Of a stretch of DNA of 48,306 nt, positions 40,620-46,946 are shown piece after piece. A model generated the notes under the pieces. The model was not told where the DNA came from. It ran no database searches and was given only the letters and a program-made list of their open reading frames with translations. Position numbers and translations under genes: made by a program. Source of the stretch: Nitriliruptorales bacterium (GTDB lineage Bacteria > Actinomycetota > Nitriliruptoria > Euzebyales > JAHELV01); NCBI GenBank assembly GCA_024644015.1, contig JAHELV010000026.1, forward strand, positions 1,918-50,223. Direction: 5' to 3'. Within the stretch, counting starts at the first letter, position 1; the number at the start of each line of letters is the position of its first letter.

Positions 40620-40910
40620 TCAAGGGCGTGGCAACTTCCGAATCGCCGGGTTCGGCGGTGTCACGCGGGTACGAACGCGCTGCATTCGCGGAGGCAGTGA
40701 CGTCACAACCTCGGGTTCGTGGCGGCTTTTTTCGGCACGTTCGATGACCGTAGACACCGGGGATGGTGTCCGTTTGACGATCGGTGCTGAGTAGACGCGA
40801 ACCGAAGCCCCGTTGCATACCGCACAGTCGGCGCTGGTTGGCGCTTGACCCATCCGGTGATGCGACTCGAAAACGCCGTGTAGATCACAGCGATACTCAT
40901 ACGCAGTCAC
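40620..40910 (-). CDS. fmdB: FmdB-like zinc-ribbon protein
   Basis: A 96-aa protein starting MTAYEYRCDLHGVFE with the FmdB pattern: C8, C29 and C32 plus H11 where most relatives have Cys, so a C-H/C-C zinc site. The rest is basic and low in structure. FmdB proteins are encoded with formamidase and proposed as regulators of it. It is the first gene of the operon behind the promoter at 40989-41018. Confidence 0.85.
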   Translation of the reverse strand: MTAYEYRCDLHGVFESHHRMGQAPTSADCAVCNGASVRVYSAPIVKRTPSPVSTVIERAEKSRHEPEVVTSLPPRMQRVRTRVTPPNPAIRKLPRP

Positions 40911-40988
40911 AACGCCCCCTGATTCGCCTCAGTGAAGGACGTGTGATGTGCCCCTGTGCCTGTAGCGAAGCGCAGTCATTGGATACCT

Positions 40989-41018
40989 GTTATAGGGGGA
41001 GTTTTTGACGCTTGTCAA
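40989..41018 (-). promoter_or_regulatory. Sigma-70-type promoter of the formamide operon
   Basis: On the minus strand, a perfect TTGACA (+ strand 41013-41018) lies 18 bp from TATAAC (40989-40994), about 80 bp before fmdB. The -35 box is embedded in the inverted repeats GCTTG-T-CAAGC (41010-41020) and TTGAC-GCTT-GTCAA, a likely operator for a repressor or activator. The surrounding AT-rich patch is distinct from the genomic average. The rest of 40911-41364 holds nothing else I can name. Confidence 0.7.
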
Positions 41019-41364
41019 GCAAAGTTCTGCACGTTGATGTCTGCGTAACTCGGCGTAAGCGCTGCATCGCCCGTTGTGCTGTCCGGTGCAGAATAGGCGG
41101 AGATCGACCCCACCGGTGATCTACCCCTGGCGGTTGTCATCGCCCGTGGGAGCGGGTGTGGGCGATCCGTTGGTGTCGCGGTGGCGGCTCTGGTGGTCGT
41201 GGTCGACGTGCGCTTCGGCGGCCCGGTGTCGGCGGCCCGGTCTCGGCGGGACGTTCGGTCCGGGCGGTCAGGCCGTTCGACGTGGTGCCCGCGCGGTCGT
41301 TACGGCAAGCTCAGAGTCGAAGCGGGCCCGTGTCGCACGACGTGGCCGACGCCCGGAGGTTGCT

Positions 41365-41889
41365 GTGAAGGTACGCGACTGGATGAGTCCCGGCCCGGTC
41401 GCCGTGTCACCTGACACGTCGGTGGCCGAGGCGCGCAGACTGCTGCGCGAGATGGGCTTTCGTCACCTACCGGTTGTTGCAGACGATCCTGCCGGAGCGC
41501 TCACCACGGTTCGTGATCGCGTTCACGGGTTCGCGCTGACCGGCATGGTCAGCGACCGCGACGTCGCCATCGACCCGCACGAACTGCGCACCGCCGTGCG
41601 CCGTCGGCGGGTCGAGGAACTCGTGGACGATGACCGCCCGGTCGAGGCTGTCATGTCATCCCACCCGCACGTCGTCAGAGACGACGCCGAAGTCTCCGAG
41701 GCAGCACGACTGCTGCTCTCGCGCCAGATCGGAGCGCTCCCCGTTGTCGACAGGGATCGACGACTGGTCGGCATCATCACCGCCGTCGACTGCCTGCTGG
41801 CCTTCCGGGACTTCTACGATCGAATTCAAGCCGCACGCCGTGACGGCCTGCTGATCGTTCGGCCCAGGCGTCGTCTACAGGCCTCCTGA
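41365..41889 (+). CDS. Two-CBS-domain protein
   Basis: A 174-aa protein made of a CBS pair: VKVRDWMSPGPVAVSPDTSV to GMVSDRDVAID, then PVEAVMSSHPHVVRDDAEVS to GALPVVDRDRRLVGIITAVD. CBS pairs bind adenosyl compounds (AMP, ATP, SAM) as sensors; the partner is unknown. GGAGG at 41354-41358 lies 6 bp before GTG 41365. Longer in-frame frames to 41074 add only Val/Arg/Ala low-complexity sequence. Confidence 0.85.
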   Translation: MKVRDWMSPGPVAVSPDTSVAEARRLLREMGFRHLPVVADDPAGALTTVRDRVHGFALTGMVSDRDVAIDPHELRTAVRRRRVEELVDDDRPVEAVMSSHPHVVRDDAEVSEAARLLLSRQIGALPVVDRDRRLVGIITAVDCLLAFRDFYDRIQAARRDGLLIVRPRRRLQAS

Positions 41890-41922
41890 CCGGTTGACGG
41901 GAGTCGTGCGGCGCTCGTTTCC

Positions 41923-42531
41923 TCACGCACTCGAGTACCAGGGATCTGTGATGTCGAGATACCTGGGGTCTCCGTCTGAGATGGCCAGGTACTCACTCAT
42001 GTACGTCTCGAACTCCGGTGCGTTCGATGTCTCCTCCTCTTTTGCGCGTGCCTCGGCTTCGGAGGTGAAGTACATGGCGTTGGTGAAACGCCCGGTTCTG
42101 GGATGCCACGCAAAGATCCCACCGATGACGTCAGGCCGAAGCAGCTTCATCTGGTCCTGCATCGCCTTGTCGATCTCACGCGCCTTGTCGACGTCGGTCA
42201 CTTTGCCTTGGATCACCTGAACGAACTCGGCGTCGTCAGAGCCCCCATCATTGACCAGATCGACCAACGTGCAGTCGTGGAACAAGGGCTCGTCCAGGTA
42301 CTGCGACGTTTCTCGCCACCAGTCACTCTGCTCGGCTCTGTCGCCGTTCGCGCGCGCGGCCGCTTCGTCTTCGAAGCGGGCCAACGCGATGAACTCGCCG
42401 TCTGAGGTCACTCCGGCAGTGGTGCCGAGGAATCCCTTGGCGGCCGGCTTGAGCTGTCGGTCCCACTCCTCCCACTGCTTGCGTAGTGCGGCTGGGTCAT
42501 TCGCTCTGCCTTGGATCACCTGTACGAACAT
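41923..42531 (-). CDS. Tandem dimeric alpha/beta-barrel (ABM-like) protein
   Basis: A 202-aa protein with two homologous halves: MFVQVIQGRANDPAALRKQW (1-) and EFVQVIQGKVTDVDKAREID (about 104-), each continuing with a conserved beta strand (FIALARFEDEAAARANGD; TNAMYFTSEAEARAKEEE). Both resemble the antibiotic-biosynthesis-monooxygenase/dimeric ferredoxin-like barrel, so the chain could fold into the dimer by itself. Enzyme activity is not evident. It is 17 bp downstream of the rhodanese gene. Confidence 0.75.
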   Translation of the reverse strand: MFVQVIQGRANDPAALRKQWEEWDRQLKPAAKGFLGTTAGVTSDGEFIALARFEDEAAARANGDRAEQSDWWRETSQYLDEPLFHDCTLVDLVNDGGSDDAEFVQVIQGKVTDVDKAREIDKAMQDQMKLLRPDVIGGIFAWHPRTGRFTNAMYFTSEAEARAKEEETSNAPEFETYMSEYLAISDGDPRYLDITDPWYSSA

Positions 42532-42548
42532 GACTCTCCCTTCCGGCC

Positions 42549-42956
42549 TCAGCGCGTGGCGACGGGTCGATCTTCCTGCGAGGTCCGGCGGAGCACAGGC
42601 AGCCCGTCGTCGCGCCACGCCGCGAAGCCCCCGTTCACGTCGGTTGCGTTGCGGCCCAGCGCGATGAGACGCGTCGCGGCGAGGCTGGAGCAGTAGCCCT
42701 GCGCGCACATCACGATCAGCGGGACGTCGGTCCGGCCAAGCCTTGGATCATGCGTTGACGAGAGGGGGTCGGCGCGCCACTCGAGAACGTTGAGCGGGAT
42801 GGCGATCGCGCCGGGCACCGCGCCGTCCTGCTCGCGTTGTTCCGTGGTGCGTACGTCGACCAGCACGCCGCCATTGTGCACGGCTTCGGCGGCTTCGTGT
42901 GGTTCGAGGCGGTGTAGCCGCCGCCGCGCCTGGCTCAGCATCTCATCGACGGTCAT
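42549..42956 (-). CDS. Rhodanese-like sulfurtransferase
   Basis: A 135-aa single-domain rhodanese: VLVDVRTTEQREQDGAVPGA, IPLNVLEWR, active loop IVMCAQGYCSSLAA with the catalytic Cys, and TDVNGGFAAW. It could take sulfur from thiosulfate or persulfides. ATG 42956 is chosen; GTG 42992 would add 12 residues. It follows the 42-aa ORF and the palindrome-covered promoter. Confidence 0.87.
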   Translation of the reverse strand: MTVDEMLSQARRRLHRLEPHEAAEAVHNGGVLVDVRTTEQREQDGAVPGAIAIPLNVLEWRADPLSSTHDPRLGRTDVPLIVMCAQGYCSSLAATRLIALGRNATDVNGGFAAWRDDGLPVLRRTSQEDRPVATR

Positions 42957-42997
42957 GAAGCGCTCGCTGCAGGCTGGGTGCGCGGGACGCACCCTCT

Positions 42998-43126
42998 CTA
43001 GATACTCACCGACGCGGTGTCGGCGATCTCCTGTGTCACCTCACCGACTTCTCTGCCAACCGACCGGAGCGCAGGCATCGGCCGTTCGCCGCAGCCTGAG
43101 GTTCCTGCAAACAGCGATCTCGCCAT
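42998..43126 (-). CDS. 42-aa ORF upstream of the rhodanese gene
   Basis: On the minus strand GTGGAGGTGGACAGC precedes ATG 43126 with good spacing. The product (MARSLFAGTSGCGERPMPAL start, SVGREVGEVTQEIADTASVS end) is small, with one Cys and no hydrophobic helix. The stop is 42 bp before the rhodanese ATG. It may be a leader peptide or a small partner; no homology is recognised. Confidence 0.45.
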   Translation of the reverse strand: MARSLFAGTSGCGERPMPALRSVGREVGEVTQEIADTASVSI

Positions 43127-43172
43127 GCTGTCCACCTCCACTTGGCTGCCCCGCCGCAACCCCGGCATGCTC

Positions 43173-43202
43173 ACTATCCGTCTGTCCGGACAACGTTGTC
43201 AA
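43173..43202 (-). promoter_or_regulatory. Promoter with overlapping palindromes (rhodanese operon)
   Basis: On the minus strand TTGACA (43197-43202) is 18 bp from GATAGT (43173-43178). Two perfect palindromes overlap the core: GACAACGTTGTC (43189-43200) and TGTCCGGACA (43183-43192). This geometry indicates a dimeric repressor site covering the -35 and spacer. The start of the 42-aa ORF follows 47 bp downstream. Confidence 0.6.
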
Positions 43203-43340
43203 TAGCCCACGTTGGCCGGTATGGATCAGCGGGTGCGGGCCGGTGCTGAGGCGGGCAGGGGTGCACCCGCGTGAAGGGGATCGCTGCCACGCACGGCCGG
43301 TACCCTTGGCGCCGTTCGCGTGGCCGACGAGGAGGTCTCG

Positions 43341-43835
43341 GTGAGCACGCTCGCCCACCGCATCTGGATGGAGGAGGCGCTGGCGGAGGCCCGCGTGGCC
43401 GGACTGCACGACGACGTGCCCGTCGGAGCGGTGGTCGTTCGCGACGGGCACGTGATCGCACGCGCTCACAACGAGAGGGAACGCCGGCAGGACCCCACCG
43501 CGCACGCCGAAGTCCTTGCGCTGCGCGCCGCCGCGCAGGAGATCGGCTCGTGGCGGCTGGACCGGTGTGTGCTCTACGTCACGCTCGAGCCGTGCGCCAT
43601 GTGTGCCGGGGCTGTCGTGCTCGCGCGGGTTCCGCTGCTGGTCTACGGTGCGACGGATCCCAAGGCCGGCGCGGTCGGGTCGCTGATGGACCTCGCACGT
43701 GACGAGCGGCTCAACCATCGGGCGACGGTCGTCAGCGGCGTCCGCGCCGACGAGTGCGGCGCCATACTGCGCCAGTTCTTCAATCGGCGACGTGCGGATG
43801 CCCGGGTGACCGCGAAGGGCGAGAATCGATCGTGA
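43341..43835 (+). CDS. tadA: tRNA-specific adenosine deaminase TadA
   Basis: The 164-aa cytidine-deaminase-fold enzyme converts A34 to inosine in tRNA-Arg(ACG). Zinc site: HAEV (H55, E57) and TLEPCAMCAG (C85, C88). GAGGAGG lies 6 bp before GTG 43341; GTG 43320 would add seven residues. The C-terminal QFFNRRR is typical. It lies next to the truncated globin gene (TGATG overlap) and to a tRNA-Ser gene. Confidence 0.93.
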   Translation: MSTLAHRIWMEEALAEARVAGLHDDVPVGAVVVRDGHVIARAHNERERRQDPTAHAEVLALRAAAQEIGSWRLDRCVLYVTLEPCAMCAGAVVLARVPLLVYGATDPKAGAVGSLMDLARDERLNHRATVVSGVRADECGAILRQFFNRRRADARVTAKGENRS

Positions 43836-44224
43836 TGACCGATGACACCCCGACCGTATTCGCCCAGGTCGGCGGCGAAGCTGCCTTCCACGCGCTCGTC
43901 GACGACTTCTACACCGCCGTCGAACAGGACCCCGTGCTGCGGCCGCACTACCCCGACGACCTCGAGCGCGGGAAGCGCCATCTGGCGCAGTTCCTGGCGC
44001 AGTACTTCGGTGGCGGGCCGATCTACTCGCAGCGCCACGGTCACCCCCGGTTGCGCATGCGGCACGCGCCATTCGCCATCACCGAGCGTGAGGCGCTGCG
44101 ATGGGCGCAGCTGATGGCGGGGGCCATCGGCGCGCAGGGCTGGCCCGAGCCGGTCGCCCGCGAGGTGCTCGAGTACGTCGCGCGGTCGGCACCGCACATG
44201 ATCAACACGCCGCTGGACGCCTGA
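43835..44224 (+). CDS. glbO: Group II truncated haemoglobin
   Basis: The 129-aa protein has the trHbII/O pattern: Tyr26 (B10) in VDDFYTAVEQDPVLRPHYP, proximal His77 in LRMRHAPFAI and Trp90 (G8) in EREALRWAQLM. It would bind O2 or act in peroxide/NO handling. The ATG shares a base with the tadA stop. Confidence 0.9.
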   Translation: MTDDTPTVFAQVGGEAAFHALVDDFYTAVEQDPVLRPHYPDDLERGKRHLAQFLAQYFGGGPIYSQRHGHPRLRMRHAPFAITEREALRWAQLMAGAIGAQGWPEPVAREVLEYVARSAPHMINTPLDA

Positions 44225-44296
44225 GCGGTCAACCAGTTGTCGTGTTGGGCCGTTGCGCTCTCAGTGCCGACGTGCGGTGCGCGGCGGTGGGGACGG

Positions 44297-44385
44297 CGGA
44301 GCCGGAGGGATTCGAACCCTCGAGGGCGTTGCCGCCCTACGGCCATTCCAAGACCGCGCCATAGGCCAGACTAGGCGACGGCTCC
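44297..44385 (-). tRNA. tRNA-Ser (anticodon GGA)
   Basis: Class II tRNA on the minus strand: acceptor GGAGCCG/CGGCTCC with discriminator G, anticodon stem CGGTC/GGCCG around TTGGAAT, giving anticodon GGA, long variable arm (TAGGGCGGCAACGCCCTC), T arm GAGGG-TTCGAAT-CCCTC. The variable arm is the same as in the tRNA-Ser(CGA) at 31064. Confidence 0.93.
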
Positions 44386-44447
44386 GGCAGAACGTGAACT
44401 CGGCGGGCAGTATAGCGAGCGAGGACAGTACGCTTCCGGGGAGTTGG

Positions 44448-45602
44448 ATGGCCGAGCGCGCACGACCGGGATCGGGCGGGATGTTCGGCTCGACCTGGAC
44501 CGTTGCGCGGGTGCGTGGCGTCCCGCTGTTCATCGGCCCGTCGCTGTTGCTGCTTGTCGGGCTGTTCACGTTCTGGCTCGGGCGCGCGTTCATCGGCCGG
44601 CCGCTGTTCGCGGGCGCGCCGCTCGCCGCATGGCTCGCGGCCGCCGTCGCCACTCTGCTGTTCGTCGCCTGCATCTTCGCGCACGAAGTCGGACACGCCG
44701 TCACCAGCCTCGACCGGGGTGTCGAGGTGCGCGGGATCACGCTGTTCCTGCTCGGCGGCGTGACCGAGTCCTACGGCGAGCCGAAGCGCGCCTCGGACGA
44801 GGTCGTGATCGTCGGCATCGGTCCGCTGATCAGCCTGGTGCTCGCCGCCGTGTTCGGCCTGCTGGCGCGCGTGCTGCCGGACTTCTCGGCGCCCGAGCTC
44901 GTCGCGGGCTACCTCGGGTGGCTGAATGCCGCAATGGCGATCTTCAATCTGGTACCCGGCTACCCGCTGGATGGTGGCCGGCTGTTGCGCGCCGTCCTGT
45001 GGATGGTGACCGGGTCGCGGCATCGTGCGACACGGCTTGCCGCGCGGGTTGGACAGGGGTTCGCGTCGCTGCTGCTGATCGGTGCGCTGCTGTCGGTGAC
45101 GGGCGTGCCGGTGTTCGAGCCGCGTCTGCTGTGGATCGCCGCACAGGTCTTCGCCAGCCTGGGGCTGTGGGGCGGTCTGATCGGGTTCTTCCTGCTGCGT
45201 TCGTCGTCCGACGCCCACCGGTCGGCGCGCATGCGCGAGCAGCTGGGCCGCGCACGCGTCCGCGATCTGATGGGCACCGTGCCACCCACCGTGCCGGCCG
45301 GCCTGCAGCTCAGCGACGTGGTGGCCCGACTGCAGACCCGCCCGTCGGTGTTGTGGCCGGTGGGGCGCCCGCTGGTTGGCGGCATCAAGCTCGATGACCT
45401 CAACGGTGTTCCCCGCGAACAGTGGCCGCGCACGACCGTCGACGCCATCGTCGAGCCAGACGTGTTCGTTGCCGACGACACACCCATGGACGAAGCCGTG
45501 GATCTGCTCGTCCGGGCGCGTGACCGCATGCTGATCGCCGTCAGGGACGGCGAGCCCGTCGGCCTGCTCACCCCCAGTCTCGTGGCCGACGTCTCGACGT
45601 GA
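44448..45602 (+). CDS. Site-2 metalloprotease (Rip-like) with CBS-type tail
   Basis: A 384-aa intramembrane zinc protease. Active site H79-E80-x2-H83 (FAHEVGHAV) and N167-x2-P170...D175 (NLVPGYPLDGG). Six membrane helices. Residues about 250-384 are a cytoplasmic CBS-like pair (RVRDLMGTVPPTVPAGLQLS; TTVDAIVEPDVFVADD), as in Rip3-type enzymes. It may cleave an anti-sigma factor, perhaps the one at 18736, which is speculation. ATG 44448 has GGGGAG 4-5 bp before it. It overlaps the next gene (GTGA). Confidence 0.87.
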   Translation: MAERARPGSGGMFGSTWTVARVRGVPLFIGPSLLLLVGLFTFWLGRAFIGRPLFAGAPLAAWLAAAVATLLFVACIFAHEVGHAVTSLDRGVEVRGITLFLLGGVTESYGEPKRASDEVVIVGIGPLISLVLAAVFGLLARVLPDFSAPELVAGYLGWLNAAMAIFNLVPGYPLDGGRLLRAVLWMVTGSRHRATRLAARVGQGFASLLLIGALLSVTGVPVFEPRLLWIAAQVFASLGLWGGLIGFFLLRSSSDAHRSARMREQLGRARVRDLMGTVPPTVPAGLQLSDVVARLQTRPSVLWPVGRPLVGGIKLDDLNGVPREQWPRTTVDAIVEPDVFVADDTPMDEAVDLLVRARDRMLIAVRDGEPVGLLTPSLVADVST

Positions 45603-46660
45603 GCCGCGGAGGTGCGTGGCTGCGGCGGGCGTTCCTGCCGACATCGATCGCGTTGCTCATCCTGGCCGGCACGGCCGTGCCGCTGCCCGCCTTCATCGAG
45701 AGCCCGGGGTCGGCCGCGGGGATCCCGGGATGTGTCGGCATCGTGGAACGTCCCGACGCTGCAGTCAACGGCGACTACCTGTTCACCACCGTTGCGCAGC
45801 GGAATGCGACCGTCTTCGGGCTGCTGGCCGCCCTCGTTCGACAAGACCAGCAGGTGGTCGCGCCGAGCGACCTCCTGGGCGACGTGCGCCGCGACCGGTA
45901 CTTCGAGCGTCAGCGCCAGATCTTCATCGACTCGACGGACCGTGCGATCGGCGTAGCGCTCGAGGCGGCCGGTCTGCCGGTCGAGCTGCTCGGCACAGGC
46001 GTCGACGTCGTCGAGGTGATCGACGGCGCACCCGCGGACGGCGTGCTGCAGGCCGGGGACATCATCACGGCAGTCGACGGGATGCCGGTCGCCTCGGACG
46101 CCGAGCTGATCGCTGCGATCGCCGACGAGCGCCCGCTCGAGCTGCGGCTGCGGCGTGACGGCGCGCACGTGACCGAGGTCGTCACGCCGCGGGTGCAGCG
46201 CAACGACGCCGAGCCCCGGCCGATGATCGGTGTCCGCATCACGACGCACGCGCCGGAGGTCCGGGTTCCGCTCGCCATCGACGTCTCATCGGGACGCGTT
46301 GGCGGCCCCAGCGCGGGCCTGATGATCGGCCTGGCCATCTTCGACCTCGTCGACGACGAAGATCTGGCGCGGGGACGGCGCATCGCCGGAACGGGAACGC
46401 TCGCGCTCGACGGGACGGTCGGGCCGATCGACAGCATCGACCTGAAGGTCCCCGCCGCCGCGCGTGAGGGGGCCGAGGTGTTCATCGCTCCGCGCAACCA
46501 GGCCGATGCCGCGCGTGCGGCCGTGCCGCGGGGCAGTGACTTGTCGGTGATCGGCGTCGGGACATTCGCTGAGGCGCGGCGGGCGCTCGCCAGGGCCGAC
46601 GCGACGGCGACGGCGACGGCGACGAGCGCCGAGGCGTGCCGCTACCGGCCCGACGCCTGA
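45599..46660 (+). CDS. PDZ- and Lon-type serine protease (YlbL-like)
   Basis: The 353-aa secreted or membrane-anchored protein has one N-terminal helix (about 12-30), a PDZ domain (about 115-200, GAPADGVLQAGDIITAVDGM) and an S16 Lon-type proteolytic domain with Ser238 (GGPSAGLM) and Lys283. Such proteins degrade exported or membrane proteins; in Bacillus YlbL removes the cell division inhibitor YneA. The C-terminal Ala-Thr repeat is coded by (GACGGC)n. GTG 45599 overlaps the site-2 protease stop. Confidence 0.87.
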   Translation: MSRGGAWLRRAFLPTSIALLILAGTAVPLPAFIESPGSAAGIPGCVGIVERPDAAVNGDYLFTTVAQRNATVFGLLAALVRQDQQVVAPSDLLGDVRRDRYFERQRQIFIDSTDRAIGVALEAAGLPVELLGTGVDVVEVIDGAPADGVLQAGDIITAVDGMPVASDAELIAAIADERPLELRLRRDGAHVTEVVTPRVQRNDAEPRPMIGVRITTHAPEVRVPLAIDVSSGRVGGPSAGLMIGLAIFDLVDDEDLARGRRIAGTGTLALDGTVGPIDSIDLKVPAAAREGAEVFIAPRNQADAARAAVPRGSDLSVIGVGTFAEARRALARADATATATATSAEACRYRPDA

Positions 46661-46692
46661 CGCGTTCGGGCGGACGTCGCTCGGCACGCTGC

Positions 46693-46698
46693 TATCAT
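46693..46698 (+). promoter_or_regulatory. Possible -10 box of the SRP RNA gene
   Basis: TATCAT stands 22 bp before the RNA start. A matching -35 is not clear, so this is suggestive only. Confidence 0.3.
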
Positions 46699-46720
46699 CC
46701 GGGTTCCGCCGTGGTTGGTA

Positions 46721-46846
<126 letters not shown>

Positions 46847-46883
46847 TAGCGGCCGCGGCGGGTCTGCCGGGCGCAGAACTGGG

Positions 46884-46917
46884 GGGAGCCTGGTTGCCCG
46901 ACACGTCCGGCGGACGG
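46884..46917. repeat. Possible diverged copy of the REP-like element
   Basis: GGAGCCTGGTTGCCCG followed by GGCGGAC at the same spacing as in the units at 107-218. The stem is largely lost (weak pairing). It sits between the SRP RNA and dnaX. Confidence 0.3.
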
Positions 46918-46946
46918 CTCCGCCGGACAGGAACCGACGAGGTGCC

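Noticed and set aside
36431-43094. GGCCGTTCGCCGCAG shared at 36431 and 43080 as a dispersed repeat.
   Set aside because: Similarity stops after 15 bp and only the first site forms a hairpin; chance in a GC-rich genome is likely.
43041-44072. 343-codon minus-strand frame across tadA and the globin gene.
   Set aside because: Antisense to two well-recognised genes; only the separate 42-aa frame at 42998-43126 has a ribosome binding site.
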